Shown: positions 13,678 to 19,717 of the stretch, piece by piece
Layout of the letters: each line of letters opens with the position of its first letter
Numbering within the stretch: the first letter of the stretch is position 1
Assembly (NCBI GenBank): GCA_910587785.1
Contig: CAJUOA010000065.1
Coordinates: 1-19,717 of the forward strand
Length of the DNA: 19,717 bases
Reading direction: 5' to 3'
Source of the DNA: an uncultured Oscillospiraceae bacterium
GTDB lineage: Bacteria; Bacillota; Clostridia; Oscillospirales; Oscillospiraceae
Program-made: the position numbers and the translations under genes
The notes under the pieces: generated by a model
Databases searched by the model: none
What the model was told of the DNA's origin: nothing
The model's input: only the letters and a program-made list of their open reading frames with translations

Positions 13678-15477
13678 ATGCAACTGCCAAAGAGAAAAGA
13701 CGTGCCCGTGGAGCTGACATGGGACCTGAGCGCCATCTACAACAGCGAGGACGCCATGCAGGCGGACCTGGAGAAGGTCCGGAAGCTGGCGGATGAGATC
13801 GAGCGCACCTACAAGGGCAGGCTGACCACGGCGGAGGCCATCTTGGCCTGCCTGGACAAGTACGGCGAGTGGATGAAGACCCTGGACCTGATGCGCAGCT
13901 GGTGCAACCTCGCCGCCTCGGTGGACTACGGCGACGGAGCGCTCCAGGAGCGGGACGCCGCCACCGCCCGGGCCGCGGCGGCCATGGGGAGCCGCCTGAG
14001 CTTCATCGACAGCGAGATCATCGCCCAGGACGAGGCGGTCCTGCGGGAGGCCGTAGCCCAGGGCGGGCCCGGCAAGCCCTATCTGGAGGACCTCCTCCGG
14101 CAGAAGCCCTACCAGCTCCAGCCGGAGACGGAGCGGGTGCTCTCGGCCCTGCGTCCGGCCCTGGGCGCACCCTACCAGATCTACAATATGGCCAAGCTTG
14201 CGGACATGAAGTTCCCCTCCTTCCGCGCGGCGGGGGAGGAGCACCCCCTGGGCTACTCCCTCTATGAGGACCACTACTCCCACGAGGGGGACACCGAGGT
14301 CCGCCGCGCCGCCTTCGACGCATTCTCCGCCAAGCTCCGTGAGTACGAGAACGTCACCGCCGCCGCCTACCAGGCCTGCGTGCAGGAGGAGAAGATCATG
14401 GCGGACCAGCGGGGCTATCAGTCCGTCTTTGACTACCTGCTCTTCGGCCAGAAGGTGAGCCGGGAGCTGTACGACCGGCAGATCGACCTCATCATGGAGA
14501 AGCTGGCCCCCCATATGCGCAGGTACGCCAAGCTCCTCCAGAAGGTCCACGGCCTGGACAAGATGACCTATGCGGACCTGAAGCTCCCGGTGGACCCGGG
14601 GTATGTGCCGCCGGTGAGCGTGGAGGGGTCGAAGAAGTATATCGTCGAGGGCCTTTCCGTCATGGGGGCGGACTACCAGGAGATGGTCCGCACGGCCTAC
14701 CGGGAGCGCTGGGTGGACTTCGCCCAGAACCAGGGCAAATCCACCGGCGGCTTCTGCGCCAGCCCCTACGGAAGCCACTCCTTTATCCTCCTGACATGGC
14801 ACGGGCAGATGAGCGACGTGTTCACCCTGGCCCACGAGCTGGGCCACGCGGGCCACTTCAAAGCCTGCAACAGCGCCCAGTCCGTCTTCGGCACCGGCGT
14901 CTCCTCCTACTTCGTGGAGGCCCCCTCCACCATGAACGAGCTCCTGCTGGGACACTACCTGCTCAAGACCAACCCGGACAAGCGCTTCCGCCGCTGGGTG
15001 CTCAGCAACATGGTGGGCAACACCTATTACCATAACTTCGTCACCCACCTGCTGGAGGCGGCCTACCAGCGGGAGGTCTACAAGATCGTAGACGCCGGGG
15101 GCGGCGTGCAGGCGGAGCGGCTCAACCAGCTCATGGGCGAGACCCTGAAGAAGTTCTGGGGCGGCGCCGTGGAGCTCACCGAGGGCGCGGAGCTGACCTG
15201 GATGCGCCAGCCCCACTACTATATGGGCCTCTACTCCTACACCTACAGCGCGGGCCTCACCGTGGCCACCCAGGCATGCAAGCGCATTGAACAGGAGGGG
15301 GCCCCGGCGGTGGAGGACTGGAAGCGGGTCCTGTCCGCGGGCGGCACCAAGACGCCCCTGGAGCTTGCGAAGATGGCGGGCGTGGACATCTCTACCGACG
15401 CGCCCCTGCTGGACACCATCGAGACCATCGGCGGGTATATCGACGAGATCTGCCGCCTGACGGAGGAGATCGGGTAA
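13678..15477 (+). CDS. pepF: Oligoendopeptidase F (M3 metallopeptidase)
   Basis: A 599-residue cytoplasmic zinc peptidase that cuts short peptides (roughly 7-17 residues in the characterised enzymes). The zinc site is HELGH at residues 386-390 (LAHELGHAGH), with the third ligand Glu414 in FVEAPSTMNE, the M3 spacing. The C-terminal substrate-binding part has QPHYYMGLYSYTYSAG. The length is normal and the frame intact. GAGGAG lies 11 bases before ATG 13678. It lies inside the element that splits spoIIID, with its own promoter, and is the only recognisable cargo gene. In B. subtilis, excess PepF is reported to inhibit entry into sporulation by degrading signalling peptides, so its presence here may not be neutral. 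Confidence 0.93.
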   Translation: MQLPKRKDVPVELTWDLSAIYNSEDAMQADLEKVRKLADEIERTYKGRLTTAEAILACLDKYGEWMKTLDLMRSWCNLAASVDYGDGALQERDAATARAAAAMGSRLSFIDSEIIAQDEAVLREAVAQGGPGKPYLEDLLRQKPYQLQPETERVLSALRPALGAPYQIYNMAKLADMKFPSFRAAGEEHPLGYSLYEDHYSHEGDTEVRRAAFDAFSAKLREYENVTAAAYQACVQEEKIMADQRGYQSVFDYLLFGQKVSRELYDRQIDLIMEKLAPHMRRYAKLLQKVHGLDKMTYADLKLPVDPGYVPPVSVEGSKKYIVEGLSVMGADYQEMVRTAYRERWVDFAQNQGKSTGGFCASPYGSHSFILLTWHGQMSDVFTLAHELGHAGHFKACNSAQSVFGTGVSSYFVEAPSTMNELLLGHYLLKTNPDKRFRRWVLSNMVGNTYYHNFVTHLLEAAYQREVYKIVDAGGGVQAERLNQLMGETLKKFWGGAVELTEGAELTWMRQPHYYMGLYSYTYSAGLTVATQACKRIEQEGAPAVEDWKRVLSAGGTKTPLELAKMAGVDISTDAPLLDTIETIGGYIDEICRLTEEIG

Positions 15478-15576
15478 GAGGCCCCTTGAGGGGGGATGAG
15501 CGCTTCGAGATCATTGACGGCGAAAACTAAATAAGCGGTCCGGTCCGCTGTGGAAACAGCGTGACCGGAGACCAGC

Positions 15577-15612
15577 CGCCCCGGACGCCAAAGCGTCCGG
15601 GGCGATTTTTTT
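15577..15612 (+). terminator. Rho-independent terminator after pepF
   Basis: A 12-bp perfect stem (15577-15588 with 15593-15604, CGCCCCGGACGC and complement), loop CAAA, then A and seven T (15606-15612). It lies about 100 bases after the pepF stop and inside the element. Confidence 0.92.
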
Positions 15613-15634
15613 GCCTGGAGGTCCCTGCGGCGTG

Positions 15635-15814
15635 TTACAGATTCTGAAGCTTGCAGCAAAAAGGGAGCGGCGGCGCGCCGTTCCCTTTCACCACGTCTGT
15701 ATGTACAGTGCTCTTGCTGATGCCGAATTTTTTTGCGGCCGCACGGACGGTGGCACGGTTTTCAATAATATAGGCGGCGAGCTCACAGGCGCGCTCCTCA
15801 ATGTTTCCCTTCAA
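15635..15814 (-). CDS. spoIIID: spoIIID, 5' portion, ending in element-derived codons
   Basis: Encodes the N-terminal half of SpoIIID. Using TTG at 15814 as start (an in-frame stop lies just upstream; GGGAG is 11 bases before) it reads MKGNIEERACELAAYIIEN, then RATVRAAAKKFG, then ISKSTVH. This is the helix-turn-helix core of SpoIIID. From codon 39 the sequence becomes element DNA (TDVVKGNGAPPLPFCCK) and stops at 15637, giving a 59-residue product without the C-terminal half. Joining codon 36 to the 3' portion at 10259 gives an 83-codon protein with STVHKD across the seam. It has its own sigma-E-like promoter. The truncated product should be inactive, since the lost half includes the conserved RHIRGG region. 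Confidence 0.92.
   Translation of the reverse strand: MKGNIEERACELAAYIIENRATVRAAAKKFGISKSTVHTDVVKGNGAPPLPFCCKLQNL
15660..15688 (-). terminator. Hairpin overlapping the right att arm
   Basis: A 13-bp stem (15660-15672 with 15676-15688) has one G/T mismatch and a 3-base loop; on the minus strand it ends in five T. Its outer arm is the inverted repeat used in the attP-like site. It could end the truncated spoIIID transcript within the element. Confidence 0.55.
15676..15685. repeat. Right inner att arm, CGCCGTTCCC
   Basis: Perfect inverted copy of 10273-10282, lying 14 bases inside the right core. A second, imperfect copy lies next to it at 15660-15672. Confidence 0.75.
15700..15706. repeat. 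Right attachment core (att), TATGTAC
   Basis: Direct repeat of 10253-10259, at codons 37-39 of the 5' part of spoIIID (minus strand GTACATA). Confidence 0.85.
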
Positions 15815-15846
15815 GAACCAACACGCTCCCTATCCCGATATGCCTC

Positions 15847-15878
15847 ATGTATATGCGCGAAGAGGGGGGGAATATACC
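15847..15878 (-). promoter_or_regulatory. Sigma-E-like promoter of spoIIID
   Basis: On the minus strand GGTATATT (15878-15871) and CATATACAT (15855-15847) are separated by 15 bases. This resembles the sigma-E pattern of an ATA-centred -35 and a CATA-rich -10 with 16-18 bases between ATA and CATA. It lies about 35 bases before the spoIIID start. Known spoIIID genes are sigma-E dependent. Confidence 0.55.
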
Positions 15879-15922
15879 GGGACGGCGGGAGGCAGGCGGT
15901 CCGCTATTTTTGAAATTTCCTC

Positions 15923-15951
15923 TTGACAACCGCATACGACTGTGGTAGTAT
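15923..15951 (+). promoter_or_regulatory. Promoter of the BlaI-BlaR1-like operon
   Basis: Perfect TTGACA (15923-15928), a 17-base spacer and TAGTAT (15946-15951). The -10 overlaps the first operator half-site, so bound repressor would block it. Confidence 0.75.
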
Positions 15952-15974
15952 ACAGATACACTACTCGAGTAGTA
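15945..15974. promoter_or_regulatory. BlaI/MecI-type operator
   Basis: A perfect 14-bp palindrome ACTACTCGAGTAGT (15960-15973) adjoins GTAGT (15945-15949), which also pairs with ACTAC (15960-15964). GTAGT/ACTAC half-sites are those expected for BlaI-family dimers. The palindrome covers the likely transcription start. Confidence 0.75.
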
Positions 15975-15990
15975 TGAAAGGAGCCCGGCC

Positions 15991-16350
15991 ATGGAAACGA
16001 AACTCTTTGACGCGGAACTGAAGGTGATGGGCGTCCTCTGGAGAGAGGGCGAGGCCACGGCCAAGCACATCGCCGCCGTATTGGGGGAGGAGGTAGGCTG
16101 GAACGTGAACACCACCTACACCCTTATCAAGCGGTGTATCAACAAGGGAGCCGTAGAGCGGCGGGAGCCGGGGTTTCTCTGCCGCCCCCTGGTGGCCCGG
16201 GAGACGGTGCAGGCGGCGGAGACCGACGAGCTCATCGGCAAACTCTTCGACGGCTCGGCGGACCAGCTCTTCGCGTCCCTCCTGGGGAGGAAAAAGCTCT
16301 CCGCGGTGCAGATCGAGCGCCTGCGGGAGATGGTAAAGGAGATGGAGTAG
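15991..16350 (+). CDS. BlaI/MecI/CopY-family transcriptional repressor
   Basis: A 119-residue winged-helix repressor. The DNA-binding domain occupies residues 1-75, with ELKVMGVLWREGEATAKHI and the recognition helix region NVNTTYTLIKRCINKG. The C-terminal dimerisation helices end VQIERLREMVKEME. In the family, the partner membrane protease senses a ligand and causes cleavage of the repressor. AAAGGAG lies 8-9 bases before the ATG. The stop is 1 base from the start of the membrane protease gene, so the pair is one operon. The operator just upstream implies self-repression. Confidence 0.92.
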   Translation: METKLFDAELKVMGVLWREGEATAKHIAAVLGEEVGWNVNTTYTLIKRCINKGAVERREPGFLCRPLVARETVQAAETDELIGKLFDGSADQLFASLLGRKKLSAVQIERLREMVKEME

Positions 16351-16351
16351 C

Positions 16352-18868
16352 ATGAAACTGCTGAGCTTGATTGAGATGACCGTCTCCGGCGGCGCACTGA
16401 TCCTGGCCGTCATGCTGGTGCGGGCCCTGGTCCTGGACAAGCTCCCCAAGCGGGCGTTTCTGGTGCTGTGGGCCCTGGCGGCGGCGCGGCTGCTGGTGCC
16501 GGTGGGCGTACCGTCGGCCCTGAGCGTCTGGACTCTGGCGGAGGAGCCGCTGCGGCAGGAGGCCGTGGAGATTCTGCCCCGGGAGAGCCCGGTGTGGATG
16601 GAGCCCGGCCCGGTATCGCCCGCCGTCCCCGCTGGGCCGGATGCCCAGCCCCCGGCGGAGGCGGAAAAACTGGACTTTCCGGTCTGGACGGCAGTGTGGC
16701 TTACGGGACTGTGCCTCTGCGCCGGATTCTACCTGCTGACGTACCTCCGGTGCCGCCGGGCCTTCCGGGAGGCGGTTCCGGTGGAGGACGAGGCGGTGGA
16801 CCGCTATCTGGCGGAGCGGCCTCTCCGGCGGCGGGTGCAGGTGCGGCAGTGGGGCCGGGAGACCGGACCTATGACCTACGGAATCCTACGGCCTGTGATA
16901 TTGCTTCCGAAAAATACGGATTGGAGCGATACGGAGCGCCTGCGCTACGTGCTGGAGCACGAGCTGGTCCACATCCGGCGGCTGGACGGACTTACCAAGC
17001 TGGTTTTGGCGGCGGCGGCCTGCGTCCACTGGTTCAACCCCCTCTCCTGGGCCATGCTGGCCCTGGCGGGCCGGGATATCGAGCTGAGCTGTGACGAGGC
17101 AGTGGTCCGCCGGTGCGGACTGGACCGGCGCTCCGCCTACGCCATGACCCTTATCGACCTGGAGGAGCAAAAGAGCGGCCTGGGCCCCTTTGCAAGCGCT
17201 TTCAGCAGAAACAACATGGAAGAAAGGATAAGGTCTATCATGAAATTAAAGAAGACATCCCTGCTGGCGGTGATGCTGGCAGTGGCGCTGGTGTGCGCTC
17301 TGGGGACAGTGTTTGTCACCTCGGCGGCGGAGAAACCGGACCTGCGCAGTTCCCTCACAGTCATTCCCAGCGAAAACTATACCGAAGAGGAGAGCCGGAA
17401 GCTGTTTTCCCTCTGGTTCGAGGGCTACGAGGACATGACCGTGACAGCGTTCCGGGAGAAGATGCGCGGGGAGCGGTCCGATGCGGACATGGAGCTCATC
17501 GAGCGCTTCTCCCTGGACGAGGACGTCTATGAACTGCCCGCCGGGAAGGAGGCCGATGCCCTGAAGGCGTTCAACGACTACTTCTTCGCTGTCTACGAGC
17601 CCCTTACGGCGGACTACTGGGAGATATGGTGCTTTGACGGGGATGGAGCCAACGGAATGCAGTATCAGTGCGACCTGACGGTCCTGGACGGCGACGCTCT
17701 GACGGTGGGAAAATATGAAGAGCTCCGTTACAAGGCGGAAGCGCTCCTCCGGCAGTCTTCGGGCGGCGATGAGGACGCTTCAGCGGCGGCGGCGCTGAGC
17801 ACACCGGCCCTCCGGGTGGAAGCGCGCTTCTATTCCGGCACGGACGACGCGTTCCTCAGGGAAGCCTCCTCCAACGAATCCGCCGCCGCCTGGGACCGTC
17901 TCCTGACCCCCTACGTGCCCCTGGGGCTGACCTACACCTACGACGACCCGGACCACGACGGCAACGGCCTGACCATGTGGTTCGAGGGCAAAGAGGTTCG
18001 GGGCATCTTCGATGAGAAGGAGGGCGTCTGGATCAGCGAGCACATCGGGAACGGCTTCTCCGACGGCGCGGTGGAGCTCTACACCGTCTACACCGGCGGC
18101 GCCCTCACCGGACTGCGCCCCGCCACGCCGGAGGAGCAGGCGGAGTATGACGAGATACGGGACCGGAACACCGCCTCCCTGCAAAACGGGGGTGAGGAGG
18201 AGCGGGAGTTCCTCAACGCCACCCGGGCGGACTATGACGGCATCCTTGCCCTGCGGACGGCGGACTATGCGGGGCAGTCCCTGGCGGACTTCAACCAGCG
18301 CCTCCTGGACTGGGGCAATGAGAACGCAGACGCCTGGGACCGCATCAACTGCGACGTGATCTGGGACGACTACGCTGTGGAGCTGACGGAGGAGGAAAAA
18401 GCCTTCGTGTCCCTGACCTGCCGCCTCTCCGGCACGGAGAACGGGCAGAAGGTCCGGGCCCTCTACACCGGCGGCGAAGCGGCGGACCCGGGGTTTGCCG
18501 CCAAATTGCCCATGCTGCAGCATGTGGAGGACAGCGTCACCACCGCCTGGTGCGACCTGTACTATGACCTGACCTACCACGTCTCCGACCCCGCCGCCGT
18601 GACGGTAGGAGAGCGGGACCGGTGCGTGGCGGCTATGGAGCAGGCCATCAGCGATTTCTGGTGGGCCACCCCCATGGATGAGCTCCTGGGCATGACGGAG
18701 GAGGATATCGTCGTGCGCTTCAACGCCTGGGCGGCGGACTGCGGCACGGACCATGTGTCCTTCTGCCACGTCACCGGGGACCATGTCCATTACGAGTGCG
18801 CCGACGAGCGCGGCTACCACGACGAGGTACACCACGCGGAGGAGCATCATTCCGGGCATCATTCTTAA
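16352..18868 (+). CDS. BlaR1/MecR1-like M56 membrane metallopeptidase with His-rich tail
   Basis: An 838-residue membrane sensor-protease. Helices lie at about residues 5-27, 35-54, 112-136 and 222-245, and again at 304-325 (LLAVMLAVALVCALG). The zinc protease motif HELVH is at 203-207, followed by SCDEAVVRR, which is typical of M56. The remaining 510 residues should be extracellular. They are acidic and lack the penicillin-binding SxxK and KTG pattern I would expect for a beta-lactam sensor. The last 42 residues contain 11 His and 3 Cys (HDEVHHAEEHHSGHHS at the end). It is longer than BlaR1 (about 585-600 residues). The ligand is unknown; the tail suggests metal binding. It presumably inactivates the BlaI-type repressor encoded just upstream. 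Confidence 0.88.
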   Translation: MKLLSLIEMTVSGGALILAVMLVRALVLDKLPKRAFLVLWALAAARLLVPVGVPSALSVWTLAEEPLRQEAVEILPRESPVWMEPGPVSPAVPAGPDAQPPAEAEKLDFPVWTAVWLTGLCLCAGFYLLTYLRCRRAFREAVPVEDEAVDRYLAERPLRRRVQVRQWGRETGPMTYGILRPVILLPKNTDWSDTERLRYVLEHELVHIRRLDGLTKLVLAAAACVHWFNPLSWAMLALAGRDIELSCDEAVVRRCGLDRRSAYAMTLIDLEEQKSGLGPFASAFSRNNMEERIRSIMKLKKTSLLAVMLAVALVCALGTVFVTSAAEKPDLRSSLTVIPSENYTEEESRKLFSLWFEGYEDMTVTAFREKMRGERSDADMELIERFSLDEDVYELPAGKEADALKAFNDYFFAVYEPLTADYWEIWCFDGDGANGMQYQCDLTVLDGDALTVGKYEELRYKAEALLRQSSGGDEDASAAAALSTPALRVEARFYSGTDDAFLREASSNESAAAWDRLLTPYVPLGLTYTYDDPDHDGNGLTMWFEGKEVRGIFDEKEGVWISEHIGNGFSDGAVELYTVYTGGALTGLRPATPEEQAEYDEIRDRNTASLQNGGEEEREFLNATRADYDGILALRTADYAGQSLADFNQRLLDWGNENADAWDRINCDVIWDDYAVELTEEEKAFVSLTCRLSGTENGQKVRALYTGGEAADPGFAAKLPMLQHVEDSVTTAWCDLYYDLTYHVSDPAAVTVGERDRCVAAMEQAISDFWWATPMDELLGMTEEDIVVRFNAWAADCGTDHVSFCHVTGDHVHYECADERGYHDEVHHAEEHHSGHHS

Positions 18869-18876
18869 AGACAGCG

Positions 18877-18908
18877 AAGGCCGCTCCCACAGAAGGGAGC
18901 GGCCTTTT
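18877..18908 (+). terminator. Terminator after the BlaR1-like gene
   Basis: A perfect 12-bp stem (18877-18888 with 18895-18906, AAGGCCGCTCCC and complement) with a 6-base loop, ending in TTTT. It sits between convergent genes. Confidence 0.85.
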
Positions 18909-18914
18909 ATGCGC

Positions 18915-19139
18915 TTATCCGATTCCCAAGTCTCCCAGAACTCTGACAATCTGCTCAATCTGATAGAAGTACTCCGGGCTGACCTTGGAGGCGTTCTCGA
19001 TGATCTCCTTGATCCTGGAAACGGCGGCACAGCACTTCAGCTCCACGAGCTCATCAGCGGTGATTTTCACATCGCGGTAGGAAATATCGAGTTTGTCGTT
19101 TTCGACAGCCCTTCCTAAAATCGTACTGAATAAGTCCAT
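18915..19139 (-). CDS. Small hypothetical protein, 74 residues
   Basis: Starts at 19139 (MDLFSTILGRAVENDKLDIS) behind AGGAGGT on the minus strand, about 10 bases upstream. It is helical and acidic, with a pair of cysteines in VELKCCAAVSRIKEII and no membrane segment. No family is recognised. It is divergent from the XRE regulator gene, with a 9-bp inverted repeat between them, so it is probably a target of that regulator. Its lower GC content matches the adjacent regulator rather than the rest of the window. Confidence 0.65.
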   Translation of the reverse strand: MDLFSTILGRAVENDKLDISYRDVKITADELVELKCCAAVSRIKEIIENASKVSPEYFYQIEQIVRVLGDLGIG

Positions 19140-19173
19140 AGATAATTTTACCTCCTGTTCACATATATGTATT

Positions 19174-19214
19174 GTATTTTACAACAGATGATATACTAAT
19201 GTCAAGTAAAATAC
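19174..19214. promoter_or_regulatory. Operator-like inverted repeat between divergent genes
   Basis: GTATTTTAC (19174-19182) and GTAAAATAC (19206-19214) are perfect 9-bp inverted copies, centres 32 bp apart (about three helical turns). TATACT at 19192-19197 between them is a plausible -10 for the regulator gene. This fits control by the XRE protein itself. Confidence 0.6.
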
Positions 19215-19234
19215 GTGACATAGGAGTATTTAAC

Positions 19235-19498
19235 GTGAAAAATATGGGATACCGCGGAAAGAAGAATTTGATCTACATGCAGCTTAGAGTTATGCGTGTC
19301 AAAAGGGACGTGTCTCAGAAGGAGCTCTCCGCCCGAATGCAGGTGATGGGATTCAGCATGGATCAACAGACGATCAGCAATATCGAAAACAACAAGCGCA
19401 TCGTCACCGACTACGAATTGGCAGGCTTCTGCCGCGCTCTGCACTGTACGGAACGGGAGCTGCTGGCGGATTATTACGAGAAATATAAGGAGGAGTAG
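19235..19498 (+). CDS. XRE-family transcriptional regulator
   Basis: An 87-residue single-domain helix-turn-helix protein. I chose GTG 19235 because TAGGAG lies 8 bases upstream; an internal ATG at 19244 has no ribosome site of its own. The Cro/CI fold is clear: LRVMRVKRDVSQKELSARM, then MDQQTISNIENNKRIVTDYE with the recognition helix, then a closing helix ALHCTERELL. There is no ligand or protease domain. It is divergent from the 74-residue gene and probably binds the 9-bp inverted repeat between them. Confidence 0.88.
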   Translation: MKNMGYRGKKNLIYMQLRVMRVKRDVSQKELSARMQVMGFSMDQQTISNIENNKRIVTDYELAGFCRALHCTERELLADYYEKYKEE

Positions 19499-19536
19499 GC
19501 AGGCGCCGCAGGGCGCGGCGGCCTCTTAATATAGCG

Positions 19537-19680
19537 ATGTACGGGAAACAACTCCGCAAATTCGGCGAAAACCTGCGTCAAGCGTCTATCAAACGGATAG
19601 GCGCTTTTCTTTTCCCTGTTTTTACAGCGGCCCATGGTGATTTTACCCTGGCGCCTCATAACTTATACCTGAATCCGTGA
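19537..19680 (+). pseudogene. Possible remnant of a second XRE gene
   Basis: A 47-codon frame beginning MYGKQLRKFGENLRQASIKR. The first part resembles the opening helix of XRE regulators (FGENLRQARIKRGLSQ-like). The next residues (IGAFLFPVFTAAHG) do not continue the fold, and a terminator-like hairpin lies within the frame. There is no ribosome site. It is either a decayed 5' fragment or chance. Confidence 0.25.
19580..19608 (+). terminator. Terminator-like hairpin
   Basis: AAGCGTCTATC (19580-19590) pairs with GATAGGCGCTT (19596-19606) with one G/T pair; TTTT follows. It lies about 80 bases after the XRE stop and probably ends that transcript. Beyond it, up to 19717, I see only a short CCGGAT/ATCCGG inverted repeat at the window edge. 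Confidence 0.6.
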
Positions 19681-19717
19681 ACTTGACCTCAAATTAAAAC
19701 CGGATGGAATTATCCGG

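Larger units (their letters stand above)
10253..15706. mobile_element. Intervening element in spoIIID (skin-like), 5447 bp
   Basis: DNA between two direct copies of TATGTAC (10253-10259 and 15700-15706) splits spoIIID into collinear halves on the minus strand. Removing one repeat plus the intervening DNA (5447 bp) restores an in-frame 83-codon gene. It contains, on the plus strand, a 465-residue unknown protein, a 47-residue protein, a large serine recombinase and pepF, with a terminator near the right end. The inner ends carry a perfect 10-bp inverted repeat, CGCCGTTCCC/GGGAACGGCG, placed 13 and 14 bases from the core. Together they form a 54-bp attP-like site on circularisation, the usual size for large serine recombinases. 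There are no conjugation, capsid or replication genes. The layout matches the sigK skin and related sporulation-gene elements. Excision itself is inferred. Confidence 0.9.

Noticed and set aside
15500..15530. DERFEIIDGEN-like frame after pepF, resembling the start of a Uma2-type nuclease
   Set aside because: Only about a dozen residues before a stop, with no start or continuation. Too short to support.
10253..15706. Independent insertion of a conjugative element or prophage
   Set aside because: No relaxase, coupling protein, capsid, terminase or replication gene lies between the repeats. Content is limited to recombinase, two unknown proteins and pepF.
19095..19110. A single TTCGACA (0A-box-like) sequence
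   Set aside because: It lies inside the 74-residue coding region as a lone copy; one or two such 7-mers are expected by chance in a window this size.
19474..19659. A 61-codon minus-strand frame
   Set aside because: It runs through the terminator-like hairpin at 19580-19608 and overlaps the end of the XRE gene, with no recognisable motif.
1..19717. CRISPR arrays, tRNA or rRNA genes, insertion sequences
   Set aside because: I saw no regularly spaced repeats, no cloverleaf-like segments and no transposase-like frames.

Overview
The window is high-GC, densely coded DNA from a spore-forming member of the Bacillota, most likely a Clostridia lineage of the Flavonifractor/Lawsonibacter/Oscillospiraceae type. 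Evidence for this is the strong AGGAGG ribosome sites, sigma-A promoters with 17-bp spacers, SLH-domain and LCP cell-wall proteins, BlaI/BlaR1-type regulators, and spoIIID, which occurs only in endospore formers. The taxonomic placement is inference from gene style; no rRNA or tRNA is present.

Layout. 60-1850: a sensor kinase with a late frameshift, a strong terminator, then decayed remains of an ABC ATPase and a GHKL kinase. 1864-2934: a promoter driving a small membrane protein and a GNAT acetyltransferase. 3001-5803: a promoter, the two-gene TldD/TldE (PmbA) operon and a bidirectional terminator. 5805-7100 (minus strand): a tandem-GNAT gene preceded by a possible leader peptide and hairpin. 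7126-9752 (minus): an LCP cell-wall ligase gene followed by a secreted SLH-transglutaminase gene. 9821-15814: the spoIIID region. 15847-18908: a BlaI-type repressor and BlaR1-type membrane metalloprotease operon. 18915-19717: a small hypothetical gene divergent from an XRE regulator, then a low-information tail.

The main discovery is that spoIIID, which encodes the mother-cell sporulation transcription factor, is split in two. Its promoter and first 36-38 codons lie at 15814-15700 (minus), and its last 47 codons lie at 10259-10116 on the same strand and in the correct order. A 5447-bp element separates the halves. At each junction there is a direct copy of TATGTAC. Joining the halves through that repeat gives an uninterrupted 83-residue SpoIIID with the expected STVHKD motif at the seam. 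The inner ends of the element carry a perfect 10-bp inverted repeat symmetrical about the core, which gives a 54-bp attP-like site when the element is circularised. The element encodes a large serine recombinase, a 47-residue protein translationally overlapping it, an unrecognised 465-residue protein, and a PepF oligoendopeptidase. Two tandem TTCGACA sequences (Spo0A boxes on the opposite strand) lie in front of the recombinase operon. This looks like a skin-type developmental excision element in spoIIID, analogous to the sigK skin element.

Inferred working model: the element sits silent in vegetative cells, sporulation triggers recombinase-mediated excision in the mother cell, and excision restores spoIIID behind its sigma-E-like promoter. 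The excision step and its control are inferred. The split gene, the repeats and the recombinase are read directly from the sequence.
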